Assembly (NCBI GenBank): GCA_017630975.1
Contig: JAGBUF010000282.1
Location: forward strand, 1-7,424
Reading direction: 5' to 3'
DNA: 7,424 nt
Source of the DNA: Paraprevotella sp.
Lineage (GTDB): Bacteria; Bacteroidota; Bacteroidia; Bacteroidales; Bacteroidaceae
Shown here one piece after another: positions 1 through 6,792 of the stretch (positions are counted from its first letter, which is position 1; every line of letters starts with the position of its first letter). The notes under the pieces were generated by a model. The model searched no databases. It was not told where the DNA came from and was given only the letters and a program-made list of their open reading frames with translations. The translations under genes and the position numbers were made by a program.

Positions 1-563
1 GAACCATCGAAGGAGGTTGACCAAATGATACCATTTTGTGTTTCTATAATATCAGACGATGTAAAATCAGGATAACTATTAACCTTTTCGGTTTGTGTGT
101 CCAAACACATAAGTGCTGTCGCTGATATAATCCAAATATTACCTTCTTTATCTTCCATTATTTTTGTAATGGCTGCGATATCTTGAAGTGTTTTGTCCTC
201 AATGTGGTGAAAGGTTTCCTTTTGTGGATCAAACCAAAATAGTGTGCATGACGTTCCAACCCAGATTTTTCCATTTCTTGATGCGCAAAGAGCCGTAATG
301 CGGTGGTCGTCCTTGTTTTCTGCTCCTCCCATGCGTGGAACTGAATAATGTCTTATATGTGAACCATCATATCTGTCAAGTACGTGCGATGTACCAATCC
401 AAATAAAACCATTTGTATCTTGTGCGATGCTATGAACAGAAAGATTGGATAGTCCTTCCGCTTTTCCATAGCGATGAATGATATGTGTTGTTTCACTCAT
501 GCAGTCTGCGGAGTGACAAAAGATGATGGTAAGTGCGATGAGTAGGTATCTAAAAATGTTCAT
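1..563 (-). CDS. Propeller-type sensor, probably hybrid two-component system protein (N-terminal part, cut by window edge)
   Basis: The frame is open from an ATG at 563 to the window edge, giving the first 187 residues of a longer protein. Residues 1 to about 22 are hydrophobic (YLLIALTIIF) and look like a signal peptide, placing the domain in the periplasm. After it come repeats of the two-component-regulator propeller type: residues 43-66 (SVHSIAQD..GFIWIGT...DRYDG), 88-112 (RITALCAS.NGKIWVGT), 131-155 (AITKIMEDKEGNIWI) and a fourth starting near 170. In Bacteroidales this arrangement usually begins a hybrid two-component system (periplasmic propellers, Y_Y_Y domain, histidine kinase, receiver, AraC-type domain), which senses oligosaccharides and controls nearby carbohydrate-use genes. 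Those later domains lie outside the window, so the HTCS call is an inference and a shorter propeller protein is possible. No other in-frame start exists upstream before the TAG at 616-618. It is divergent from the esterase gene. Confidence 0.8.
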   Translation of the reverse strand, partial: MNIFRYLLIALTIIFCHSADCMSETTHIIHRYGKAEGLSNLSVHSIAQDTNGFIWIGTSHVLDRYDGSHIRHYSVPRMGGAENKDDHRITALCASRNGKIWVGTSCTLFWFDPQKETFHHIEDKTLQDIAAITKIMEDKEGNIWIISATALMCLDTQTEKVNSYPDFTSSDIIETQNGIIWSTSFDG

Positions 564-582
564 ACAGTAATCTACTTTTTTG

Positions 583-590
583 CAAAAATA
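583..590 (-). promoter_or_regulatory. Candidate -7 box of the propeller-sensor gene
   Basis: On the minus strand these bases read TATTTTTG, matching the Bacteroides -7 consensus TAnnTTTG. It lies about 20 bases before the ATG at 563, so any transcript would have a very short leader. No clear TTTG (-33) element sits at the usual 19-21 base distance, and an identical TATTTTTG occurs at 654-661. The region is A/T rich, so chance matches are easy and the call is weak. Confidence 0.25.
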
Positions 591-675
591 AGAAAACCAT
601 GAGAAGATGGAATGTATCTATCGTTCATTTTATTTCGTTTTTCTTTCAATGTTCAAAAATAAGCAGTAAACTTGT

Positions 676-705
676 TTTGTTTTAGTTCTAATCTGATTAT
701 ATTTG
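676..705 (+). promoter_or_regulatory. Candidate Bacteroides-type promoter of the double esterase gene
   Basis: TTTG at 676-679 (-33 element) and TATATTTG at 698-705 (-7 element, exact match to TAnnTTTG) are separated by 18 bases, one short of the usual 19-21. Transcription would start near 712, leaving a leader of about 20 bases before the ATG at 731. Position, orientation and fit to the Bacteroidetes sigma-factor consensus support it, but the background is A/T rich. Confidence 0.45.
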
Positions 706-730
706 TCCTATAACCAAAAACTATAATACT

Positions 731-2368
731 ATGATGAGAGTAAGATTGTTAACTGTATGTTTGTTGTTGTGCTCATTTTTGAACATAACAGCACAAAAAG
801 AAATCAAACTGACATGTGATGTTTCATATAATGACGTAAGTCCATCGTGTGTTTTAGATATTGCCGAACCAGTTGATGTAGGTAGTGATGCATTGCGTCC
901 GGCAGTAGTTTTCATCCATGGCGGTGCATGGAGCGCAGGTTCAAAGGATGATATGGTGTTCAGAAATTTGATGATTGATTATGCCAAACAAGGTTATGTC
1001 ACTTTATCTGTAGAATATCGTTTTCATCAAGAGGCGGAATTTCCGGCATGTATTGAGGATGTGAAGTGTGCAGTCCGTTGGTTGAAAGCTCATGCTAAGG
1101 AATATAAGGTGGATCCTGAACGTATTGGCTGTACCGGTCATTCAGCCGGTGGACATTTGGCGATGATGTTGGCTGTTTCATCCGAGAATACAGCATTGGA
1201 GGGTGACGGACCATGGAAAGAATATTCAAGCAGTGTGGCATGTGCAGTCGGTTGTGCACCGCCGACGGAGATTGGAAATCCGAATATCCCATGGGCTCAA
1301 CACCCGGAATGGTGGCCCATTGGTTATATAAAAGCCGGTCAACCTCCTTTATTGTTATTGCAAGGAAGTGAAGATCCGCTCGTCCGTCCGCACCTAACGG
1401 ATGATTATGTCAATAAAATGCGTAAGGCGGGTTCTAATGTGGATTATATCCGTATAAGAGGAAATCATGATGTGGCATATAATGCCGGTCTGGAATTTAC
1501 TCGTCCTGCTATGGACGCATTCTTTGCTCGTCATCTGCAACACATGCGCCCCGAACAACAGATTGTAAAAGTGAAAGTACCCGAAGCCGGTGGTAGCGGA
1601 AGATTTAAAGCTTTTGCTTTGTCAGAGCGTTCTTTGCCCGGATTTGTGGTGTATCGTCCGGTAGATATGAACAGATATGTTTCCCGTAATGGTAAACTTC
1701 CCGTTGTTGTATATGCCAATGGGGGATGTATGAACACTTCTGTACATGTAGAAAAGATGTTGACAGAAATAGCTTCTCACGGATATATTGTAGTAGCTAT
1801 AGGAGAGATGCAGAATTATCCGCATGATCGTGCGGAGCAACCGACACCTTCTTCCATGTTGGTAGATGCAATGGATTGGGTTGTGGCGCAGAATGCTGAT
1901 ACCAAGAGTGCCTATTATAATAAGGTGGATGTAGATGCGATTGCGGCAGCCGGACATTCGTGCGGTGGCGCGCAAGTGCTGGCAGTTGCCAATGATAGTC
2001 GCATCAAAACTTATATGATTTTGAATGCAGGAATGGGCGAAATGGAAATGGCTGGGGCCAGTAAGAAATCACTGAAACAATTGCATGCTCCTATTATATA
2101 TATGATAGGGGGAAAGGGTGACATTGCATATGAAAATGCCCGTCAGGATTATAAAGCTATCAAGAAGGTTCCTGTCGTTTTTGCTGATATGCCTAAGGCT
2201 GGACATGGTGCTACCTTTGCGCAACCTTTTGGGGGCGATTTTGCCAAGATGAGTGTCCGCTGGTTGGATTGGCAGTTGAAGGGACACGAACAGAACTCGA
2301 AGTTATTCCTTGAGGCGGATGTAAAAGAGTTTCCTGAATGGACAATGGAATCAAAGAACTTTAAATAA
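731..2368 (+). CDS. Secreted double-headed alpha/beta-hydrolase (putative carbohydrate esterase)
   Basis: This is a 545-residue protein with a signal peptide (residues 1-21, probable cleavage ITA|QKE), so it is exported. Domain 1 (about 24-270) is an esterase/lipase-like alpha/beta-hydrolase: oxyanion motif HGGAW at 63-67, nucleophile elbow GHSAGG at 136-141 with Ser138, Asp215 in GSEDPLV, and His246 in GNHD. It resembles the BD-FAE-like esterases of Bacteroidetes. Domain 2 (about 285-520) is a second alpha/beta-hydrolase: ANGG at 329-332, GHSCGG at 408-413 with Ser410, Asp464 in GGKGD, and His492 in AGHGA. Both triads look intact, so both halves are probably active, perhaps on different acyl groups (acetyl or feruloyl esters on plant polysaccharide). 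The substrate is not visible in the sequence. The N-terminal Met pair (731 or 734) leaves the exact start open by one codon; 731 is used here. The gene stands alone, divergent from the sensor gene and ended by the hairpin at 2371-2412. Regulation by the adjacent sensor is plausible but inferred. Confidence 0.85.
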   Translation: MMRVRLLTVCLLLCSFLNITAQKEIKLTCDVSYNDVSPSCVLDIAEPVDVGSDALRPAVVFIHGGAWSAGSKDDMVFRNLMIDYAKQGYVTLSVEYRFHQEAEFPACIEDVKCAVRWLKAHAKEYKVDPERIGCTGHSAGGHLAMMLAVSSENTALEGDGPWKEYSSSVACAVGCAPPTEIGNPNIPWAQHPEWWPIGYIKAGQPPLLLLQGSEDPLVRPHLTDDYVNKMRKAGSNVDYIRIRGNHDVAYNAGLEFTRPAMDAFFARHLQHMRPEQQIVKVKVPEAGGSGRFKAFALSERSLPGFVVYRPVDMNRYVSRNGKLPVVVYANGGCMNTSVHVEKMLTEIASHGYIVVAIGEMQNYPHDRAEQPTPSSMLVDAMDWVVAQNADTKSAYYNKVDVDAIAAAGHSCGGAQVLAVANDSRIKTYMILNAGMGEMEMAGASKKSLKQLHAPIIYMIGGKGDIAYENARQDYKAIKKVPVVFADMPKAGHGATFAQPFGGDFAKMSVRWLDWQLKGHEQNSKLFLEADVKEFPEWTMESKNFK

Positions 2369-2370
2369 AC

Positions 2371-2412
2371 AAATCATCCCGAGTGATTATTTTGTGTCAC
2401 TCGGGATGATTT
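2371..2412. terminator. Bidirectional hairpin terminator between convergent units
   Basis: Bases 2371-2386 (AAATCATCCCGAGTGA) are perfectly complementary to 2397-2412, giving a 16-bp stem with a 10-base loop. A T run at the right foot (2410-2414) and A-rich sequence at the left foot (2365-2373, T-rich on the other strand) suit termination in both directions. It begins three bases after the esterase stop and lies 13 bases beyond the stop of the ACT protein gene, so it probably ends both transcripts. Confidence 0.85.
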
Positions 2413-2425
2413 TTGATATCTAATA

Positions 2426-2836
2426 TTAGAGCTCGTCCTGAATATTGCAGTTACATTCTTTTAATACCAACAAGCACTTGTTGATGTCGGTGGGGCGGAT
2501 GATGACATTCGCTACATCTCCATCTGCAAAGGCATACATATATTCAATGAAAATCTGTTTCTCTGCCAAATGATCGAGAATAGCGGAAAGTGAACCTGCT
2601 ACATTCGGGCATTTAATCCAAACTACATCGGTGAGCATCACCGCAAAATTTTCATTGCGCAACACTTCTACTGCTTTGTCTACTTCCGATACAATCAGTC
2701 TCAGTATGCCGAAATCGGTGGTTTCTGCCATACTGAATGCGCGCATGCTGATACCGTGTTTCCCTAATATCTTGGTTACCTCGTTGATTCTTCCCGTTTT
2801 GTTTTCAAGGAAGATGGATAATTGTTTGATGGTCAT
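2426..2836 (-). CDS. Double ACT-domain protein, putative amino-acid-binding regulator
   Basis: This 136-residue protein consists almost entirely of two ACT domains. ACT 1 is at about residues 3-66 (KQLSIFLENKTGRINEVTKI, then RAFSMAETTDFGILRLIVSE). ACT 2 is at about 71-132 (VVWIKCPNVAGSLSAILDHL, then IEYMYAFADGDVANVIIRP). Each has the family's beta-alpha-beta start with the N/G-containing turn (KTGR at 13-16, VAGS at 79-82) that usually forms the ligand site at a dimer interface. No catalytic or DNA-binding domain is present. Stand-alone tandem ACT proteins of this kind often lie beside phenylacetate-CoA ligase or Ior genes. Here it is the last gene of that operon, 13 bases after the ligase gene, so sensing an aromatic amino acid or related acid is the natural inference. 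The partner is unknown; allosteric control of the ligase or the aminotransferase is possible. It is cytoplasmic. Confidence 0.88.
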   Translation of the reverse strand: MTIKQLSIFLENKTGRINEVTKILGKHGISMRAFSMAETTDFGILRLIVSEVDKAVEVLRNENFAVMLTDVVWIKCPNVAGSLSAILDHLAEKQIFIEYMYAFADGDVANVIIRPTDINKCLLVLKECNCNIQDEL

Positions 2837-2849
2837 ATTCGTCAGTTTA

Positions 2850-4151
2850 TTATTTCAACATTCGTTTGTCAATCACGTGCTTGCTCTTTCCTTGACTGCG
2901 TTCGATGCTGTTCGGTTCCATTAGTTTAACATCTGCACTGATAGAGAGCACACTCTTCAGTTTGTCGGCAAGAGCTTTCTTCATGTTCAGCATACGACCA
3001 ATGTCGTCGCTGAAGAAGTCTTTACGCACCTCCACTTGTACTTGTAAGGTGTCAAGATTGTTCACTCGGTCTACTACCAACATGTATTGCGGTTCAAATT
3101 CCGGCATTTCCAATATGACACTTTCAACCTGTGAGGGGAATACGTTGATTCCGCGGATGATGAGCATATCGTCGCTTCTGCCCATGATGCGTCCCATGCG
3201 GACAGATGTTCTGCCACAGGCACAAACTTCATTGGTTAATGTGCAAAGGTCTTTGGTGCGGTAACGTAACAATGGCATACCTTCCTTGGTCAAGGTGGTG
3301 AAAACCAATTCTCCCTGTTCACCGTGGGGTAGTTGTTCCAATGTTTCCGGGTTGATGATTTCAGGATAGAAATGATCTTCGTTGATATGTGAGCCATTTT
3401 GTTCTGAACATTCGTAAGACACGCCCGGTCCCATAATTTCGCTCAAACCATAGATGTTGTATCCTTTAAGTCCCAAGCGTTCCTCGATTTCCTTTCGCAT
3501 ATTTTCGGTCCATGGTTCCGCACCGAAGGCTCCGATACGCAAACCGATGTCTTCTTTGCGCAATCCCATCTTGTCCAGTGTCTCAGCAAGATATAGCGCA
3601 TAGGAAGGAGTGCAGGCGATGCCGCTGATGTTCAAATCACGAATCAAACGGATGTGTTTTTCGGTGTTACCGGTAGAGGTGGGGATGACGGTTGCGCCTA
3701 AATTTTCCACACCATAATGTGCGCCCAGTCCGCCGGTAAACAAACCATAACCGTAAGCTACAGAGAATGTGTCCTCACGTGTTACGCCAAAAGCTGTCAG
3801 ACAGCGTGCCATCACTTCAGACCATACAGCAATATCCTTACGGGTATAACCTACGATGGTGGGATTGCCGGTGGTGCCGGATGAAGCATGGACACGTACA
3901 ATCTCAGATGCAGGTGCGGCCTGCAGACCATAAGGGTAGTTGTCACGAAGGTCCTGTTTGGTGGTGAAAGGGAGTTTTACTATGTCATCAATACTTTTGA
4001 TGTCTTCCGGTGATACGTCCATCGCTTGCATCTTGTTCCTGTAAAAAGGAACGTTATGATAGACGTAGGTCACCAGCTTTTGAAGTCGCTTTCCTTGCAA
4101 TGCGCGCATCTCATCGCGACTCATACATTCTTTATTAGGATTCCAAATCAT
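2850..4151 (-). CDS. paaK: Phenylacetate-CoA ligase (arylacetate-CoA ligase, AMP-forming)
   Basis: The 433 residues match the usual length of PaaK-type adenylate-forming ligases, which couple an arylacetate to CoA with ATP going to AMP and PPi. The visible motifs, in order, are: the nucleotide loop SSGTTG at 90-95, YGLSE at 234-238 followed by GPG, YRTKDL at 297-302, the hinge region GRSDDMLIIRG at 324-334, NVFPSQVE at 336-343, and the C-terminal lysine segment SQGKSKHV at 419-426. Cys248, Cys303, Cys310 and Cys312 (CACGR) form a possible metal-binding set, absent from some aerobic PaaK proteins. The gene lies 20 bases downstream of the aminotransferase gene and 13 upstream of the ACT gene, in the same operon as iorAB. 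The substrate is therefore probably phenyl-, hydroxyphenyl- or indoleacetate, in either direction: making the CoA ester for reductive carboxylation, or releasing ATP during fermentation. No other phenylacetate-degradation (paa) gene is in the window, so the aerobic route is unlikely. The protein is cytoplasmic. Confidence 0.93.
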   Translation of the reverse strand: MIWNPNKECMSRDEMRALQGKRLQKLVTYVYHNVPFYRNKMQAMDVSPEDIKSIDDIVKLPFTTKQDLRDNYPYGLQAAPASEIVRVHASSGTTGNPTIVGYTRKDIAVWSEVMARCLTAFGVTREDTFSVAYGYGLFTGGLGAHYGVENLGATVIPTSTGNTEKHIRLIRDLNISGIACTPSYALYLAETLDKMGLRKEDIGLRIGAFGAEPWTENMRKEIEERLGLKGYNIYGLSEIMGPGVSYECSEQNGSHINEDHFYPEIINPETLEQLPHGEQGELVFTTLTKEGMPLLRYRTKDLCTLTNEVCACGRTSVRMGRIMGRSDDMLIIRGINVFPSQVESVILEMPEFEPQYMLVVDRVNNLDTLQVQVEVRKDFFSDDIGRMLNMKKALADKLKSVLSISADVKLMEPNSIERSQGKSKHVIDKRMLK

Positions 4152-4171
4152 GTCTGTATTTTGTTTAGTGA

Positions 4172-5485
4172 TTAGTCTAATGGATGATCCTCATGGAAGG
4201 CTTTCATTCTTTCTTCCATGATATCATATAAATCTTCTCGCATACGTGAGGTACAGGCGCGCACGCCCTGTTGCTCACTACCGGTGGTAGAGAGGTTGAT
4301 ACTGCTGACACCATAGTATAACAATTCCTTCAATAATTCGCCACCACTCATCTTGCCGTAACCGATGGTAAAGAAGAAACCATCACCGACGGCTTGTGTC
4401 ACATCGTAGTCATAAACGATATGGAACCCGTTGTCGGTGAAAATCTTTTTCATCCGTTCTGCTCTTTTGGCATATTCTCTTGTATCTTCCACAAAATTGA
4501 TTTTCCCCTCAGTGGAAAGGCGAAGCATCTCTGCATACGCATATTGTGTAGAGGCAGTACAACCGGAAGTAATCATATAAAGAATGGAAGCAACCAGTGT
4601 CTGACCGAATACGCCTGCGTCGTGATAACGCTCTGCAAGAGCAGGGTAATGTTGGTCAAACAGTTTGTCGCTGATACAGCATAAAGCCATTCGTTGTCCG
4701 GCGTAACTGAATATCTTTGATGAAGAGAGCATCAGGATGTAATTGTCTGTATAGCGTGCTACCGTCGGGGCGTATGGCGGTTCAAAAGGATGTCCCATAT
4801 CATGACGGAAGTCCATACAGAAATAAGCGAGGTCTTCCATAACAATTACATCGTGTTGTGTGGCCAATCGACCGATAATGGCAAGTTCCTCTTCTTCCAA
4901 ACAAATCCATGCAGGATTGTTGGGGTTGGAATAGATGATGGCTGCTATGTCTCCTTGCCGCAATAGGCTCTCCAATTTTTCTTCCAATGCGGCACCACGA
5001 TAGTTGTAGATGTCAAATTCCACCCAATCTGCCCCAATAATGCGAAGCTGTGATTTCTGGATGGGGAAACCCGGATCGATGAACAATACCTTGTTTTTAC
5101 CCGGAATACGTTGAGTGCATGCGATGAACGAACCATATGAACCGGCTACGCTACCTACTGTTGGAACACATGAACGTGGAGAAATGTCTATGTCAAGAAA
5201 TGCTTTTACAAAACGTGAGGCTTCTTGTTTCAGTTCCAGAACACCAGCTGCTGCGGGGTATTGTGAACCTACACCGCGGTCAAGGGCTGCCTTCTCTGCT
5301 TCTACGCCATAATGGTTGACAGGTAAGCCCGGTGAACCTTGGTCCATACGAATGAATGGTATTCCTGTTTCATTTTCCAGATATTGCGCCATGAGCAGTA
5401 CTTCACCAATGGTGGCTCTTGAGAGGTCTGCAACGTGCAATTTATGTGTGGCTTTTTCTACCAGTTCCTCGCTGAATATTTTCAT
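4172..5485 (-). CDS. PLP-dependent aminotransferase, class I fold (probably aromatic amino acid)
   Basis: This is a 437-residue fold-type I aminotransferase. Typical residues are visible: a substrate-binding N-terminal segment (MDQGSPGLP, 47-55), SNPNNP at 186-191 with the cofactor-binding Asn, Asp218 and Tyr221 in MEDLAYF, the Schiff-base lysine Lys257 in SSSKIFS followed by Arg265, and the probable carboxylate-binding Arg409 in GVRACTSR. The reaction is exchange of an amino group between an amino acid and a 2-oxo acid. Because the operon also encodes indolepyruvate oxidoreductase and arylacetate-CoA ligase, the best inference is aromatic amino acid <-> arylpyruvate. Specificity cannot be read from the motifs, and aspartate or alanine transamination remains possible. 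The start at 5485 is preceded by A-rich sequence on the coding strand, as is usual in Bacteroidetes. The 84-bp gap upstream contains the 9-bp tandem array; no TAnnTTTG promoter box is seen there, so expression probably depends on readthrough from iorA. Confidence 0.88.
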   Translation of the reverse strand: MKIFSEELVEKATHKLHVADLSRATIGEVLLMAQYLENETGIPFIRMDQGSPGLPVNHYGVEAEKAALDRGVGSQYPAAAGVLELKQEASRFVKAFLDIDISPRSCVPTVGSVAGSYGSFIACTQRIPGKNKVLFIDPGFPIQKSQLRIIGADWVEFDIYNYRGAALEEKLESLLRQGDIAAIIYSNPNNPAWICLEEEELAIIGRLATQHDVIVMEDLAYFCMDFRHDMGHPFEPPYAPTVARYTDNYILMLSSSKIFSYAGQRMALCCISDKLFDQHYPALAERYHDAGVFGQTLVASILYMITSGCTASTQYAYAEMLRLSTEGKINFVEDTREYAKRAERMKKIFTDNGFHIVYDYDVTQAVGDGFFFTIGYGKMSGGELLKELLYYGVSSINLSTTGSEQQGVRACTSRMREDLYDIMEERMKAFHEDHPLD

Positions 5486-5508
5486 GGTTGTTTTTGTTTT
5501 ATAGTTTT

Positions 5509-5562
5509 TTCTAGAAGTTCTAGATATTCTAGATATTCTAGATTTTCTAGGGTTTCTAGTTT
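5509..5562. repeat. 9-bp tandem repeat, six TTCTAG units
   Basis: TTCTAG occurs at 5509, 5518, 5527, 5536, 5545 and 5554, always 9 bases apart. The full units are TTCTAGAAG, TTCTAGATA, TTCTAGATA, TTCTAGATT, TTCTAGGGT and TTCTAGTTT: the hexamer is invariant and the last three bases drift, most at the right end. TCTAGA is self-complementary, so units can pair with one another in DNA or RNA. The array fills much of the gap between the four-helix-bundle gene stop (5570) and the aminotransferase start (5485). On the operon's transcript it would lie in the leader of the aminotransferase gene. It is noncoding on the operon strand, since both flanking reading frames end or begin outside it. Confidence 0.9.
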
Positions 5563-5569
5563 TCCCAAC

Positions 5570-6211
5570 TTATATTTCTATATGATTATCTCTCAGTTTT
5601 TTCTCCAATTCTGCCACCCTCTGCTTCAATTTTTTAATCTCCTCGTCACGGTCATGACGGTAGTTGAGTCGTGCGGCAGTCATGCGTTCGCGGATACCTC
5701 CATGTTCAACAAAATCCTTTTCTATTTTACTTTGATAACTTATCATCATTTTGTCTATCATGTGGCAAAGGGTAACAGCTATATTTGCTATTTCTTCATC
5801 AGACCATTTCCTTGCATACGAACAGTAATCTTCCCATTTATTGTGTTGGCGGCAAAATTTGAGCATAGTGTCGTATCGTGGGTGATGCTTGTTCCATATG
5901 GTCAATTGTCTTGATGTAAGATAGTCCATATAGTCTTCAAGTAGCTCCTTTATACTGGATCTTGCTACGTTGAGCAATTTCAGTTCCATTTCTATAGAGG
6001 TTACTCCATCAGCAGAGCCTTCAACAATATTTTGTTTTCCGGAACGTGCTGCTTGTAGCATTTGATCAATAGTTCTATCTCCGCGTTGCAGAAAGCGTTG
6101 GACAAATTCATAAGTCAGTTGGTATAGCACAACAGCCTTTTGGTAAAAGAATAATTCTTCCCACAGTGTTTGTTGGCGTAGAACCTTATATGTATTGTCC
6201 ATCGTTTCCAT
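5570..6211 (-). CDS. Four-helix-bundle protein with C-terminal suffix domain (S23/IVS-protein-related)
   Basis: This 213-residue protein has no transport signal. Residues about 18-105 match the four-helix-bundle family related to the S23 proteins encoded in 23S rRNA intervening sequences: LYQLTYEFVQRFLQRGDRT at 29-47, then DQMLQAARSGKQNIVEG at 49-65, ELKLLNVARSSIKELLEDY at 76-94. The C-terminal part carries the Bacteroidetes-type 'suffix': a WSDEEIANI helix near 136-144, GGIRERMTAARLNYR at 171-185, and a charged coiled coil (EEIKKLKQRVAELEKKLRD, 190-208). The molecular function of this family is not established; fold and charge suggest an oligomeric scaffold or nucleic-acid contact. The gene begins only 5 bases after iorB yet has no evident link to arylpyruvate metabolism, and its 3' side meets the 9-bp array, so an inserted cassette is plausible. 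A second in-frame ATG at 6202 would shorten it by three residues. Confidence 0.85.
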   Translation of the reverse strand: METMDNTYKVLRQQTLWEELFFYQKAVVLYQLTYEFVQRFLQRGDRTIDQMLQAARSGKQNIVEGSADGVTSIEMELKLLNVARSSIKELLEDYMDYLTSRQLTIWNKHHPRYDTMLKFCRQHNKWEDYCSYARKWSDEEIANIAVTLCHMIDKMMISYQSKIEKDFVEHGGIRERMTAARLNYRHDRDEEIKKLKQRVAELEKKLRDNHIEI

Positions 6212-6216
6212 TTCAC

Positions 6217-6792
6217 TTATTTCACCGCTTCAAAACCGAGGTCAAATGCTTGTTGATTGGCTTTTACAATTTCTGCTCCTTTCCCCGAAAATACATTGGC
6301 GATACTTTCGCGTAACTGTTCCGGTGTGAGAATTTCAATGAATCGTGCAGCCATACCCAGCAATATGATGTTCGCACTTTTGGGGAGTTGATGCCTTTTT
6401 GCGATGTCCTCAATTGGTAAACTGACAACGTGGGGGAGTTGCTCCAATTCATCCATGATGTCGCTTTCTTGCGGATAGTTGGGGATGTTCTTGAAAGGGT
6501 GTGATGATGTAATGATGCATCCCTCGTTGTTCAAGTGTTGAACATAACGCAGGGCTTCCATGGGCTCCATGGATATAATCATATCAGCGGCTCCTTGTTT
6601 GATCAGGTCGGAATGGATGATTTCGGTAGATAACCGCAAGTTGGATTGTACATCTCCCCCTCGTTGGCTCATGCCATGTACTTCCGCTTGTTTTAAGTTC
6701 AAACCGGCTCGTGCTGCCGCATCACCGATGATGGTGGCGATGGTGAGGATGCCTTGTCCTCCTACACCTGCCAATATAATGTCTTTTTTCAT
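6217..6792 (-). CDS. iorB: Indolepyruvate:ferredoxin oxidoreductase, beta subunit
   Basis: This 191-residue protein has the normal IorB length. The pyruvate-ferredoxin-oxidoreductase gamma-type domain covers nearly the whole chain: the glycine-rich start ILAGVGGQGILT at 6-17, and the family motif EVHGMSQRGGDVQSNLR at 37-53. With IorA it forms the cytoplasmic thiamine-diphosphate enzyme that oxidatively decarboxylates arylpyruvates (indolepyruvate, phenylpyruvate, hydroxyphenylpyruvate) to arylacetyl-CoA, passing electrons to ferredoxin; the reverse reductive carboxylation is also known for such enzymes. Its ATG (6790-6792) overlaps the iorA stop (TGA, 6789-6791) as ATGA, which indicates translational coupling and one complex. 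The four-helix-bundle gene follows after 5 bases. A 2-oxoacid oxidoreductase of other specificity is possible, but the motifs and the operon favour Ior. Confidence 0.93.
   Translation of the reverse strand: MKKDIILAGVGGQGILTIATIIGDAAARAGLNLKQAEVHGMSQRGGDVQSNLRLSTEIIHSDLIKQGAADMIISMEPMEALRYVQHLNNEGCIITSSHPFKNIPNYPQESDIMDELEQLPHVVSLPIEDIAKRHQLPKSANIILLGMAARFIEILTPEQLRESIANVFSGKGAEIVKANQQAFDLGFEAVK

Noticed and set aside
654..661. Second leftward TATTTTTG promoter box
   Set aside because: It has no -33 element at the right distance and lies about 90 bases from the ATG in A/T-rich DNA; the nearer box at 583-590 is at least as good, and both are weak.
721..915. Short leftward frame covering the esterase start
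   Set aside because: It lies opposite the signal peptide and domain 1, has no upstream signals or conserved motif, and would overlap the esterase start on the opposite strand.
1622..1975. Leftward 117-codon frame inside the esterase gene
   Set aside because: It is antisense to conserved domain-2 coding sequence and has no recognisable domain, so it is a shadow frame.
5509..5562. CRISPR array
   Set aside because: The 9-bp period and 3-base variable parts are far too short for repeats and spacers, and no cas gene is nearby.
5486..5569. Internal promoter for the aminotransferase gene
   Set aside because: No TAnnTTTG match is present on the minus strand in this gap, so there is no sequence support for a separate promoter.
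5435..5914. Rightward open frame of 159 codons with a repeated SRYSRYSRFSR segment
   Set aside because: The repeat peptide is only the translation of the 9-bp array; the rest is antisense to the four-helix-bundle gene and the aminotransferase start, with no family resemblance.
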